Below are positions 1 to 7,643 of a DNA stretch of 41,164 nucleotides, one piece after another. Position 1 is the first letter of the stretch, and each line of letters begins with the position of its first letter. The position numbers were made by a program, and so were the translations under genes. Source of the stretch: JACDAF01 sp036276035 (GTDB lineage Bacteria > Chloroflexota > Limnocylindria > P2-11E); NCBI GenBank assembly GCA_036276035.1, contig DASUCM010000018.1, positions 1-41,164 on the forward strand, read 5' to 3'. The notes under the pieces were generated by a model that saw only the letters and a program-made list of their open reading frames with translations, did no database searches and had not been told where the DNA came from.

Positions 1-935
1 GCGAGCTCCTTCACGAACAGCATCGCGGTCGCGACCTCGCCGAAGCCCTCCATCGAGAGTGCGCGCGCGACGTGGTCCTCGTACGAGCGGACCGGTACCG
101 CGATCGGCCGGACCGGCGCGAGATCCAGAGCCGCGCTGCGCAGCAGCTCGCGGGCGAGGTCGACGTCGCCCTCCGCCGTGCGGACCTTGCACACGTGCGG
201 ATGCCGCTCGGTGCCGCGGTACGCGATCGCGAAGGCGCGCGGCCGGCGCTCGTCCGCAAGGAGCATGAGGACCTGGCGGCGCATCGCGAGCGGATTGCCG
301 CCGATGTGCGGGGGGTCGAACGCGCCGGCGCGGCGGCCGACGTCGAAGTCCTCGACGGTCAGCTGCTCCGCCCGCTGGACCGCGTGCGGCGTGGTCATCG
401 CGTAGAAGCGGAAGAGGTCGTGGGCGTCGCGCCCGCCCGCGATCCGCCCGTCGAGGCGGCGGCTCGGCTCCGGCAGTGGGCCGTTCCGCGCGAACCACGA
501 CTCGCGCGTGTACGAGTAGAACCCCGCCTGGAAGAAGGTCTCCCGCGCGCGCGCCTCATCGGGGACGGCGCCGAAGACGCGATGCATCCCGTGCTGCGCC
601 GCGAGCGCGGACACGCCGGAGAGCAGGCGGAACGCCGCATCGGCCCCTTCCGGACCGTGCTCGGCCGCCATGAGCAGGACCACCCACTCCGGGCGGCGGC
701 CGTGATAGATGAGCGTGGCCGCACGCACGCGCCCGCGCTGCTGCTCGACGTACGCCCGCACGCGGCCGCCGAGGCCGAGCACACCGGGCGCGAGCTTCTT
801 CCAGCTGACGAGGGCGCCACGCGCGAGCGGCGTCGGCAGCACCGCACCGACGATCGCGTCGGGAGACTCCGTCGCCGCCGTGACGAACGCGATGACGGAC
901 TTCAGCTCCGTGGGGAGCACGGCGCGGACCGGCAC
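1..935 (-). CDS. GNAT-like acyltransferase, partial (3' end outside window)
   Basis: An open frame reads leftward from a GTG at 935 to the window edge, giving about 311 residues without a stop. It has normal codon use for the region and a typical globular composition. The stretch around residues 100-160 (HGMHRVFGAVPDE..., then FFQAGFYSYTRE) resembles the acetyl-CoA-binding half of GNAT acetyltransferases, where a residue run ending in GF-Y is common. A second similar half may follow, but I cannot assign a substrate. The frame is the same as pdxT, with the pdxT TGA only 27 bases upstream, so it is probably the third gene of the pdxS-pdxT operon. No Shine-Dalgarno sequence clearly fixes the start; the GTG is chosen because it is the first start codon after the pdxT stop. 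The coding frame is solid; the family call is moderate. Confidence 0.6.
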   Translation of the reverse strand, partial: MPVRAVLPTELKSVIAFVTAATESPDAIVGAVLPTPLARGALVSWKKLAPGVLGLGGRVRAYVEQQRGRVRAATLIYHGRRPEWVVLLMAAEHGPEGADAAFRLLSGVSALAAQHGMHRVFGAVPDEARARETFFQAGFYSYTRESWFARNGPLPEPSRRLDGRIAGGRDAHDLFRFYAMTTPHAVQRAEQLTVEDFDVGRRAGAFDPPHIGGNPLAMRRQVLMLLADERRPRAFAIAYRGTERHPHVCKVRTAEGDVDLARELLRSAALDLAPVRPIAVPVRSYEDHVARALSMEGFGEVATAMLFVKEL

Positions 936-962
936 CTCAGTCCCCCGCGCCGCCGGCCCGCG

Positions 963-1538
963 TCACTTCCCGCCGCCCAGGCGGAGGAAGAGCTCGTGGA
1001 AGCGGCGATCGCCGGTGAGCTCGGGGTGGAACGAGGTCGCGAGGAGGCGACCCTGGCGCGCGGCGACGACCGTCCCGTCGTCGAGGCTCGCGAGCGGCTC
1101 GACGTCCGTGCCGAGCTTCGCGATGCGCGGCGCGCGGATGAAGACCGCGTGGAACGGGCCACCTTCCATGCCGCTCACGTCGAGGTCACGCTCGAACGAG
1201 TCGACCTGCCGGCCGAACGCGTTGCGCTCGACGCTCACGTCCATGAGCGACGCGATCGGGTGCGGGTGGCCGGGGACGTCCTTCGCGATGAAGATCGCGC
1301 CGGCGCAGGTGCCCCAGATCGGCATGCCCGCGCGAGCGCGCTCGCGCAGCACGGGGATGAACCCATAGCGTTCGGCGAGCTTGCCGATGGTCGTGCTCTC
1401 GCCGCCGGGGATGACGAGCGCGTCGACGTCGGCGAGCTGCTCGGGCCGGCGGACGTCCACCGCCTCGACGCCGAGCGCGCGGAACGTCGCGAGGTGCTCC
1501 TGGAAGTCGCCCTGCAGACCGAGGACGCCTACGCGCAC
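963..1538 (-). CDS. pdxT: Pyridoxal 5'-phosphate synthase glutaminase subunit
   Basis: PdxT hydrolyses glutamine and channels ammonia to PdxS for synthesis of pyridoxal phosphate from ribose 5-phosphate and glyceraldehyde 3-phosphate. The 191-residue length is normal. The N-terminus MRVGVLGLQGDFQEH is the class I amidotransferase fold opening. The PGGESTT oxyanion region lies at about residues 44-50, the nucleophile is Cys78 in GTCAG, and the His171-Glu173 pair sits in SFHPELTGD. It follows pdxS by 21 bases on the same strand and is followed by a GNAT-like gene, so the three are probably co-transcribed. All catalytic residues are present, and the family call is firm. Confidence 0.97.
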   Translation of the reverse strand: MRVGVLGLQGDFQEHLATFRALGVEAVDVRRPEQLADVDALVIPGGESTTIGKLAERYGFIPVLRERARAGMPIWGTCAGAIFIAKDVPGHPHPIASLMDVSVERNAFGRQVDSFERDLDVSGMEGGPFHAVFIRAPRIAKLGTDVEPLASLDDGTVVAARQGRLLATSFHPELTGDRRFHELFLRLGGGK

Positions 1539-1559
1539 GGGCCTGCTAGCGAGGCGTCA

Positions 1560-2489
1560 TCACCAGCCACGTGTCGCGAGGCGCTCGCCCGCCGGGATCG
1601 CCTCGAGCGAGAGGCCGCGCATCGCGGCGCCGAGGCCGCGCGAGACCTCCGCGATGAGCTTCGGGTCGTTGTAATGCGTGGTCGCCTCGACGATCGCCTT
1701 CGCGCGACGCGCCGGATCGTCGGACTTGAAGATGCCGCTGCCGACGAAGTTCCCCTCGGCGCCGAGCTGCATCATGAGCGCCGCGTCCGCGGGTGTCGCG
1801 ATCCCACCCGCGCAGAAGAGCACGACCGGGAGGCGCTGCGCCGTCGCGACATCGCGGACGAGGTCGATGGGCACGCGGTACTCGCGCGCGCGGTCGTTCA
1901 GGCCGGGCTCGTCGAGGTCCTTCAGCTCCTTGATGGCGTGCGTGATCGCGCGGATGTGACGGACGGCCTCGACGATGTTGCCGGTGCCCGCCTCGCCCTT
2001 GCTCCGGATCATCGCGGCGCCCTCGTTGATGCGGCGGAGCGCCTCGCCGAGGTCGCGCGCGCCACAGACGAAGGGGACGGTGAAGCCGTGCTTCTCGATG
2101 TGGAAGGCCTCGTCGGCCGGGGTGAGGACCTCGCTCTCGTCGACGTAGTCGACCCCGAGCGCCTGGAGGACCTGCGCCTCGACGAAGTGGCCGATCCGGG
2201 CCTTCGCCATGACCGGGATGGAGACCGCGGCCATGATCTCCTCTATCAATCCGGGATCGCTCATCCGGGCGACGCCGCCCTCTTTGCGGATGTCGGCCGG
2301 GACGCGCTCGAGGGCCATGACGGCGACGGCGCCGGCCTCTTCCGCGATCCGGGCGTGCTCGGCGGTGACGACATCCATGATCACGCCGCCCTTCAGCATC
2401 TGGGCGTGGCCGGTCTTGACGGTCCAGGTGCCGGTGGCGCCGCGGGCCCTGCCGCCGTTGGATCCGTTCGGGGAGGTCATGGAGCCCAT
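1560..2489 (-). CDS. pdxS: Pyridoxal 5'-phosphate synthase lyase subunit
   Basis: PdxS is the (beta/alpha)8-barrel synthase of the deoxyxylulose-independent vitamin B6 route and assembles as a dodecamer with PdxT. The 309-residue sequence has the highly conserved opening TGHAQMLKGGVIMDV. The two lysines that carry imine intermediates are Lys96 (MAKARIGH) and Lys164 (RSKGEAGTGN). The phosphate-binding FCAGGIATPADAALMMQLG segment is near the C-terminus. Two starts compete: ATG at 2489 and ATG at 2480 (MTSPNG). A TACGAT box ends seven bases before the 2480 ATG and overlaps the 2489 ATG, so a leaderless transcript would favour 2480. It is the first gene of a minus-strand operon, divergent from the HNH gene. 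Confidence 0.97.
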   Translation of the reverse strand: MGSMTSPNGSNGGRARGATGTWTVKTGHAQMLKGGVIMDVVTAEHARIAEEAGAVAVMALERVPADIRKEGGVARMSDPGLIEEIMAAVSIPVMAKARIGHFVEAQVLQALGVDYVDESEVLTPADEAFHIEKHGFTVPFVCGARDLGEALRRINEGAAMIRSKGEAGTGNIVEAVRHIRAITHAIKELKDLDEPGLNDRAREYRVPIDLVRDVATAQRLPVVLFCAGGIATPADAALMMQLGAEGNFVGSGIFKSDDPARRAKAIVEATTHYNDPKLIAEVSRGLGAAMRGLSLEAIPAGERLATRGW

Positions 2490-2515
2490 CGTAGCGCAGG
2501 GGTAGTGCGTAAAAT
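2488..2515. promoter_or_regulatory. Divergent, compact -10 elements for pdxS and the HNH gene
   Basis: Only 32 bases separate the pdxS and HNH start codons. On the plus strand TAAAAT (2510-2515) ends six bases before the HNH ATG at 2522. On the minus strand TACGAT (2493 down to 2488) ends seven bases before the alternative pdxS ATG at 2480. Neither gene has a Shine-Dalgarno sequence. Both fit leaderless transcription starting at or next to the start codon. No convincing -35 hexamers are visible, so this is a positional inference. Confidence 0.5.
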
Positions 2516-2521
2516 CGGCGG

Positions 2522-3055
2522 ATGGGCGTCGTCGATGCCAACGTGCTGGTCCTGAATCTCGACTACCAGCCGCTGAACGTCTGCAACGTGAAGCGGGCCG
2601 TGGTCCTGCTCTCGAAGCAGAAGGCCGTCGTCGTCGAGCAGGACGGTCACGTCGTGCACAGCGAGCGCCTGGCGCTCACCTCCCCGTCGGTCATCCGGCT
2701 CGCGTACCACATCAAGCGGCCGAGACCGGTGGTGAAGATGACCCGCAAGGAGGTGCTCCAGCGCGACGAGCACATGTGCCAGTACTGCGGGAAGCGCTCG
2801 CACGACCTCACGCTCGACCACGTCATGCCCCGGCACCGCGGCGGCCAGCACACCTGGGAGAACGTGGTCGCGGCGTGCAAGAGCTGCAACCACAAGAAGG
2901 GTGGCCGCACGGCGACCGAGGCGCGCATGACGCTCCTTCGCCTGCCGTTCCGCCCACCCTCCACGCCGCGCTATCTGTTCTCTTCCTACATCCGCGCCGG
3001 CGAGCGGAAGTGGTTCAAGTTCCTCGGGGTGGACGAGTCGGCCGCGGCGTCCTGA
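2522..3055 (+). CDS. HNH endonuclease family protein
   Basis: This 177-residue protein has an N-terminal domain of about 75 residues (VLVLNLDYQPLNVCNVKRAV...) followed by a zinc-type HNH module. The module comprises Cys86-x2-Cys89, the Asp99-His100 pair (LTLDHVMPRHRGG), Asn114 and Cys119-x2-Cys122 followed by Asn123-His124. The layout matches the widespread chromosomal HNH proteins whose cellular role is not settled. It is not beside restriction, toxin or phage genes, so a housekeeping role is more likely than a selfish one. The ATG at 2522 is preceded six bases upstream by TAAAAT. The next gene, a glycosyltransferase, begins 36 bases downstream and may or may not share the transcript. Confidence 0.9.
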   Translation: MGVVDANVLVLNLDYQPLNVCNVKRAVVLLSKQKAVVVEQDGHVVHSERLALTSPSVIRLAYHIKRPRPVVKMTRKEVLQRDEHMCQYCGKRSHDLTLDHVMPRHRGGQHTWENVVAACKSCNHKKGGRTATEARMTLLRLPFRPPSTPRYLFSSYIRAGERKWFKFLGVDESAAAS

Positions 3056-3090
3056 CTGGCACCCGGCTTGCGAAATAGCGCCTGCACCAG

Positions 3091-4317
3091 ATGAAGCTCC
3101 TCTTCACCAAGCGCGGCTACTCGCCGGTCGGCGGATCGGAGAGCCTCTGCTATCAGTTCGCCACGCGCCTCGCGCTGCGCGGCCACGACGTGCGCGTCGT
3201 GTGCGCGTGGCCGACCGATAAGGAGGAGATCCGCTACCCCGCCAGGCGGTACCGGCCGCTGACCTTCGACGACCACCGGGTCTTCCGGGACGAGCACGGC
3301 GTCGAGGTCGTGCAGGTCCGTCCGCGTGGCGGACTCCTCGGCATGGCTGCCGACGCCACGACGCTCGTCGACCTCATGCGCGGCGACATCCTCGAGCGCT
3401 ACGCCTCGGACCGCGAGGTGATCCACAACGTCGGACGCGAGTACCTCGGCAGCTCGCTCGAGGTTGCCGAGGAGCTCGACCTTCCGATCGTCCTCACGCC
3501 GCTCGCGCATCCCGGTCAGTTCCACGGCGGGGACAGCGCGGCGGACATCGCGCGGTACCGCACGGCGTCGGCGATCACGACGATGACCGACTGGGAGCGC
3601 TCCTGGTACATCGGGCACGGCGTCGACCCCACCCGCGTCGTCACGACCGGCATGGGCCCGAACGCGGTGCGCTCGGCGGACGGCCGCGCCTGGAGGCGCC
3701 GGCGCGGCATCCCCGACGACGCCCCGATCGTGCTCTACATCGGGCGCAAGGAGCGCTACAAGGGCTACATCCAGCTGCTCGACTCGGCGGAGCTCGTCTG
3801 GGCGAAGCACCACGAGACGCGCTACGTCTTCATCGGTATCGCCGGCTTCTACTCGACGTTCATCGACGACTTCGTCCGCTACACCGACGACCGCATCCTC
3901 CACATCGAGGGCGCGAGCGGCGAGGAGAAGAGCGCCGCGCTCGACGCGTGCGACGTCTTCGCGATGCCATCGCAGCACGAGACGTTCGGCCTCGGCTACC
4001 TCGAGGCGTGGCTGCACCGCAAGCCGGTCATCGGCTGCGACATCCCGCCGATGCGCGAGGTCATCGGCGAGCACGGGCTGCTCGTGCCACAGCGGCCGGT
4101 CGAGCTCGCAGATGCGATCGTCCGGCTCATCGAGGATCCGGAGCTCCGCCGCGCGATGGGCGAGGGCGGCCAGGCGAAGGTCCGCGAGCGCTGGGACTGG
4201 GACAGGGTCATGGACCGCGTGGAGTCGACGTACGAGCGCGCGCTCGCCGGCGCGCCGGCAGACGCGACGGCATCAGCGACGCTCGCGTTCGGCGACGAGG
4301 CTGCCGCGATAGCCTGA
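3091..4317 (+). CDS. GT4-family glycosyltransferase (first of a tandem pair)
   Basis: This 408-residue GT-B enzyme starts with the typical MKLLFTKRGYSPVGGSES loop that contacts the nucleotide-sugar. The C-terminal donor domain carries IGRKERYKGY and then MPSQHETFGLGYLEAW, the E-x7-E type motif of retaining GT4 enzymes. It is followed by KPVIGCDIPPMREV. The sugar and acceptor cannot be read from sequence; cell-envelope polysaccharide or a glycolipid are the usual substrates. The following gene is a diverged paralogue 7 bases after this stop, so the two probably act in successive steps or as a pair. The last 25 or so residues are Ala-rich and unlikely to be catalytic. A TAGCGC sequence lies nine bases before the ATG, with no ribosome-binding site. 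Confidence 0.9.
   Translation: MKLLFTKRGYSPVGGSESLCYQFATRLALRGHDVRVVCAWPTDKEEIRYPARRYRPLTFDDHRVFRDEHGVEVVQVRPRGGLLGMAADATTLVDLMRGDILERYASDREVIHNVGREYLGSSLEVAEELDLPIVLTPLAHPGQFHGGDSAADIARYRTASAITTMTDWERSWYIGHGVDPTRVVTTGMGPNAVRSADGRAWRRRRGIPDDAPIVLYIGRKERYKGYIQLLDSAELVWAKHHETRYVFIGIAGFYSTFIDDFVRYTDDRILHIEGASGEEKSAALDACDVFAMPSQHETFGLGYLEAWLHRKPVIGCDIPPMREVIGEHGLLVPQRPVELADAIVRLIEDPELRRAMGEGGQAKVRERWDWDRVMDRVESTYERALAGAPADATASATLAFGDEAAAIA
4310..4315 (+). promoter_or_regulatory. Possible -10 box TAGCCT before the second glycosyltransferase
   Basis: TAGCCT lies nine bases before the GTG at 4325, inside the end of the preceding gene. The same hexamer at the same nine-base spacing precedes the AAA+ gene at 8663. 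It may give the second glycosyltransferase its own leaderless transcript. The evidence is positional only. Confidence 0.3.
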
Positions 4318-4324
4318 CCCGCGC

Positions 4325-5425
4325 GTGCGGATCGTCATCGCAAAGAAGCTCCTCTCCACGGTCGGCGGCTCCGAAGCACAGGCGCGCGCGCTCGCGCGGG
4401 CGCTCCACGCGCGCGGTCACGAGGTCCGGCTCGTCGGCCTGCGCCCGGCGTGGCCCCGTCCCGGGATCCCCTCCGGGCCGCGCGGCGATCTCACGATGCG
4501 CAGCGACGGCGTCGACCACCGGTTCCTCGCGACCCCGTTCGCGGCCATCGACGGCATCCTGCCGACCTCGCTCATCGGCTGGCGGCGCCTCGCGCGCGAG
4601 CTCGCGGGCGCCGACGTCGTCCACTCCATCGCGCGGGAGTGGGCGGGGCCGCTCGAGCGTGCGACGCGCTCGATCGGCGCGGCCTTCGTCGAGACGCCCC
4701 TCGTGCACCCCGGACAGCGCGCGGCGGGCGACGGGCGCGCGGACGTCGCGCGCTACCGGCGGGCCGACGCCGTCCTCGCCCTCACGGAATGGGAGGCCGG
4801 CTGGTACCGCGAGCGCGGTGCGCGGAACGTCTACGTCACCGGCGTCGGGGCGATCGTGAGCGCGGTCCCCGATGTGCCGATGGACCCCGCGACGGTCCTG
4901 TTCGTCGGGCGGAAGGAGCGCTACAAGGGCTACGACGCGCTGCGCGACGCCGCCGCGCTCGTGTGGCGCGCGCGTCCCGACGCGCGATTCCACGTCATCG
5001 GCCAGCGGCGCTTCGGCGGGCCACGGCCGCTCGCGGATCCCCGGTGGCACGAGCCCGGCGTCGTCGGCGAGGAGGCGAAGGCCGCGGCGTACGCGCGCGC
5101 GACCATCTTCTGCATGCCCTCCGAGCACGAGACGTTCGGTCACACGTACCTCGAGGCCTGGTGCGCGAAGCGGCCGGTGATCGCGGGGGACATCCCGCCG
5201 CTGCGCGAGGTCGTGCGCGAGGGCATCGACGGCGTGCACGCGCGCAACGACCCGGCGGACATCGCGCGCGCGATCCTCGCGCTGCTCGGCGATCCGGCAC
5301 GCGCGGCGCGGATGGGCGCGGCCGGACACGCGCGGGTGCTCGAGCGCTGGACCTGGGACGCCATCGCGGAGCGGACAGAGCGCGCGTACGCCGACGCGCG
5401 GGGCCTTAGCCGAGCGCCTCGATGA
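4325..5425 (+). CDS. GT4-family glycosyltransferase (second of a tandem pair)
   Basis: This 366-residue retaining glycosyltransferase begins at a GTG (MRIVIAKKLLSTVGGSEAQ). It shares with the preceding gene VGRKERYKGY, MPSEHETFGHTYLEAW and the GDIPPLREV stretch, so the two arose by duplication. The N-terminal acceptor domains differ much more than the C-terminal donor domains, suggesting the same or a similar nucleotide-sugar but different acceptors. It is shorter by about 40 residues, mostly in the acceptor domain and tail. The last 20 bases overlap the end of the convergent arsR gene. No carrier, flippase or polymerase gene lies nearby to indicate the glycan. Confidence 0.9.
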   Translation: MRIVIAKKLLSTVGGSEAQARALARALHARGHEVRLVGLRPAWPRPGIPSGPRGDLTMRSDGVDHRFLATPFAAIDGILPTSLIGWRRLARELAGADVVHSIAREWAGPLERATRSIGAAFVETPLVHPGQRAAGDGRADVARYRRADAVLALTEWEAGWYRERGARNVYVTGVGAIVSAVPDVPMDPATVLFVGRKERYKGYDALRDAAALVWRARPDARFHVIGQRRFGGPRPLADPRWHEPGVVGEEAKAAAYARATIFCMPSEHETFGHTYLEAWCAKRPVIAGDIPPLREVVREGIDGVHARNDPADIARAILALLGDPARAARMGAAGHARVLERWTWDAIAERTERAYADARGLSRAPR

Positions 5426-5756
5426 GCCGGCGCGTGACGGCGGGGAGATCGCGCCGCAGCCGGTAGAACGCCCAGATCCCGCGCTTCTCTGACTCGACGA
5501 GCCCCGCGGCGCGCAGCCGCGCCATGTGATGGGAGATCGTCGGCTGCGACAGCCCGAACGTCGCGACGAAGTCGCACACGCACACCGGCTCGGTCGCGTC
5601 CTTCAGGATCGTCACCATCTCGAGCCGCGTCGGATCAGCGAGCGCCTTCAGCACCTCGCTCAGCTGGGCGACCTTGCCCTCGCGCAGGCGCCGTACCGGC
5701 ACGCAGCACACGCCGCGCTCGCGGTCGGCCATCGGGATGAGCTCGGCTGTCGGCAT
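5406..5756 (-). CDS. arsR: ArsR/SmtB-family arsenic-responsive repressor
   Basis: This 116-residue winged-helix repressor has the recognition region FGLSQPTISHHMARLRAAGLV. Two cysteine sites are visible: Cys17-Cys18 near the N-terminus and Cys59-x-Cys61 (EPVCVCDF) at the start of the DNA-binding helices. The second resembles the classic CVCDL site. Vicinal N-terminal cysteines plus one in the helix recall the actinobacterial CgArsR1 arrangement for trivalent arsenic. It is divergent from arsM, with a strong inverted repeat between them, so it most likely represses both. A TAGCCT box ends six bases before the ATG. The gene converges on the glycosyltransferase with a 20-base overlap. Confidence 0.92.
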   Translation of the reverse strand: MPTAELIPMADRERGVCCVPVRRLREGKVAQLSEVLKALADPTRLEMVTILKDATEPVCVCDFVATFGLSQPTISHHMARLRAAGLVESEKRGIWAFYRLRRDLPAVTRRLIEALG

Positions 5757-5769
5757 GCCCGAAGGCTAC

Positions 5770-5807
5770 CATACCCATTGACAATGGTCGATGGGTATGC
5801 CTAGGCT
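5770..5807 (+). promoter_or_regulatory. ArsR operator over the arsM promoter
   Basis: A perfect nine-base inverted repeat, CATACCCAT (5770-5778) and ATGGGTATG (5791-5799), is separated by 12 bases. Nested inside it is a second perfect palindrome CATTGACAATG (5776-5786), which contains a consensus -35, TTGACA (5778-5783). A TAGGCT -10 (5802-5807) lies 18 bases downstream. A repressor bound here would cover the -35 of arsM and the start region of arsR. This is the best-formed promoter and operator in the window. Confidence 0.8.
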
Positions 5808-5846
5808 CTCCATCGATAGGCATCGATGCCTCGGAGGTGACCGGTC

Positions 5847-6614
5847 ATGAGCGAGATCCAGGAGGCCGTGCGCGAGCGCTACCGCTCGAAGGCCATCGAG
5901 ATGGCCGCGGGCCAAGCGGGCTGCTGCGACGGCGGGGCGTGCTGCGACGACACGAGCACGTGCGGGGAGGGCTACACCCGCGAGGAGCTCGCGGCGGTGG
6001 GCCTCACGCCGGAGCAGAGCCTCGGCTGCGGCAACCCGACGCTCCTCGCCCAGCTCCAGCCCGGCGAGACCGTCCTCGATCTCGGCAGCGGCGCCGGCAT
6101 CGACGTCCTCCTCTCCGCGCGGCGCGTCTCGCCCGGCGGTCACGCCTACGGCGTCGACATGACCGACGAGATGCTCGAGGTCGCGCGGGCGAATCAGCAG
6201 CGCGCGGGCATCGCGAACGCGACGTTCCTGAAGGGGACCATCGAGGAGCTCCCGCTCCCTGACGCGAGCGTGGACGTCGTCATCTCGAACTGCGTCATCA
6301 ACCTCGCGGCCGACAAGTCCCGCGTGCTCCGCGAGATCTCGCGGGTGCTGAAGCCCGGCGGACGCGTCGCGATCGCCGACATGGTCGCGATCGAGGAGCT
6401 CCCGGAGTCCGTGAAGCGCTCGCTCGACGAGTGGGCCGGCTGCGTCGCCGGCACGATCCCGGTCGACGAGTACGCGAAGGGTCTGCGCGACGCGGGCCTC
6501 GGCCGCATCGACATCGAGCTCACGCGCGAGGTGCGCCTGCCCGGCGTGACCGGCGCGATCGCGAGCGCGTACATCCGGGCGAGGAAAAGTGTCGGAGCCG
6601 CTTCCACGCCGTAG
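5847..6614 (+). CDS. arsM: Arsenite S-adenosylmethionine methyltransferase
   Basis: ArsM methylates trivalent arsenic with S-adenosylmethionine, yielding methylated and volatile arsenicals. The 255-residue protein has the SAM-binding DLGSGAGID loop at about 78-86. The three cysteines known to bind arsenite in characterised enzymes have counterparts at Cys61 (SLGCGNP), Cys149 (SNCVINL) and Cys199 (AGCVAG). A further cysteine cluster near the N-terminus (Cys26, 27, 32, 33, 39) is common in bacterial ArsM. The start is fixed by GGAGGTGA at 5833-5840, six bases before the ATG. It faces arsR across the operator. No arsenite efflux pump or arsenate reductase gene is in the window, so methylation may be the main detoxification route here. 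Confidence 0.95.
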   Translation: MSEIQEAVRERYRSKAIEMAAGQAGCCDGGACCDDTSTCGEGYTREELAAVGLTPEQSLGCGNPTLLAQLQPGETVLDLGSGAGIDVLLSARRVSPGGHAYGVDMTDEMLEVARANQQRAGIANATFLKGTIEELPLPDASVDVVISNCVINLAADKSRVLREISRVLKPGGRVAIADMVAIEELPESVKRSLDEWAGCVAGTIPVDEYAKGLRDAGLGRIDIELTREVRLPGVTGAIASAYIRARKSVGAASTP

Positions 6615-6619
6615 ACTCG

Positions 6620-6636
6620 CTCTCACCTGGTGAGAG
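6620..6636 (+). repeat. Small perfect hairpin spanning the holB start codon
   Basis: CTCTCAC (6620-6626) and GTGAGAG (6630-6636) pair perfectly around a three-base loop. The GTG start of holB is the first triplet of the right arm. It lies just after the arsM stop. There is no following T run, so it is not a classic terminator; it could reduce translation initiation or be chance. Confidence 0.35.
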
Positions 6637-7643
6637 ATGTCATCGGGCACCGCCGCCTGCTGGAGCGCCTCGGCGCGCACGCGCTCCGCGGCGACGTTGC
6701 TCACGCGTACGGTCTCAGCGGACCCCGCTCGATCGGAAAGCGCACCGCGGCGCTGCGAATCGCGCAGACGCTGAACTGCGACACACCGGACGCGGCGGCG
6801 GGCGGCTGCGGCACGTGCCGCGCCTGCCGGAAGATCGCCGAGGGCACCCATCCCGACGTCATCCTCGTCACCCGCAACGACGACCGGCGCGACATCATGA
6901 TCGAGCAGATCCGCGCGATGCAGAACGACCTCTCGCTGCGGCCGCTCGAAGGCCGCCGCCGCGTCGTCATCGTCGACGACGCGGCCGACATGAGCGAGCA
7001 CGCCGAGGTCGCGCTCCTGAAGACCCTCGAGGAGCCGCCGGCCCACGCTGTCCTGATGCTCCTCACGCCGACGCCCGAGCGGCTTCTCGACACGATCCGC
7101 TCGCGCATCCAGGCGCTCGCCTTCCGCCTCGTCGCGACGGCCGAGATCGCGGAGGGTCTCCGCGCGCGCTTCGGCGCGGGCGCGGAGAAGCACGCCGCGG
7201 CCGCGGGCGGCCGCCCCGGCCTCGCGATCACGCTCGCGACGGACGAGACCGCGCGGACGGAGCGGCGGCGGCTCGAGGCGGAGTTCTACACGCTCATGGG
7301 CTCCGGCCTCACCGACCGCTTCGCCTGGGCCGCCGCCCTCGCGGACGACAGCGACGCGCGCCGCCGGACGCGGCAGATCGAGCGCCGCCTCGTCGAGTGG
7401 GGCGAGCTCGTCCGCGACGCGGCGCTCGTGTCGCAGGGGGTCGACCGCGCGATGCGGCCGGAGCGCGCGGCCGACACCGCGAAGCTGGCGGGGAGCGTCG
7501 GCGCACGCGAGCTCGTGGACACCGCGCTGCTCATGGAGCAGCTGCGCCGCGATCTCGACTTCAACGCGAACGCGCGCGCGATGCTGGAGCTCCTCGCGCT
7601 GCGTATGCCGTACGGCGCGGCCTTCCGCGTGGAGAAAGCATGA
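6630..7643 (+). CDS. holB: DNA polymerase III delta' subunit
   Basis: This is a clamp-loader subunit of 337 residues starting at GTG. The first domain has a partial Walker A (GPRSIGKR, 31-38) and the four-cysteine zinc module Cys50-x9-Cys60-x2-Cys63-x2-Cys66. VVIVDDAADM and the LLKTLEEPP sensor-type segment follow. The middle and C-terminal collar domains are present. It overlaps the next gene by ATGA, and a PSP1-domain gene follows. The same holB-ricT order occurs in Bacillus subtilis, which strengthens both calls. The arsM gene upstream is unrelated in function, so holB may have its own promoter (TAGACT at 6612-6617 is possible). Confidence 0.92.
   Translation: MRDVIGHRRLLERLGAHALRGDVAHAYGLSGPRSIGKRTAALRIAQTLNCDTPDAAAGGCGTCRACRKIAEGTHPDVILVTRNDDRRDIMIEQIRAMQNDLSLRPLEGRRRVVIVDDAADMSEHAEVALLKTLEEPPAHAVLMLLTPTPERLLDTIRSRIQALAFRLVATAEIAEGLRARFGAGAEKHAAAAGGRPGLAITLATDETARTERRRLEAEFYTLMGSGLTDRFAWAAALADDSDARRRTRQIERRLVEWGELVRDAALVSQGVDRAMRPERAADTAKLAGSVGARELVDTALLMEQLRRDLDFNANARAMLELLALRMPYGAAFRVEKA

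Noticed and set aside
395..847. A 150-residue minus-strand frame near the left edge
   Set aside because: It is Arg/Ser-rich and lies in another frame of the GNAT-like gene, which has much better protein character.
72..2555. An 827-residue open frame on the plus strand opposite pdxS and pdxT
   Set aside because: It is the antisense frame of well-supported genes, and its Arg/Glu/Ala-rich composition is typical of GC-rich shadow frames.
5812..5827. Two CATCGAT copies upstream of arsM as a second operator
   Set aside because: The direct repeat is short and lies after the -10 box; the inverted repeat over the -35 explains control better.
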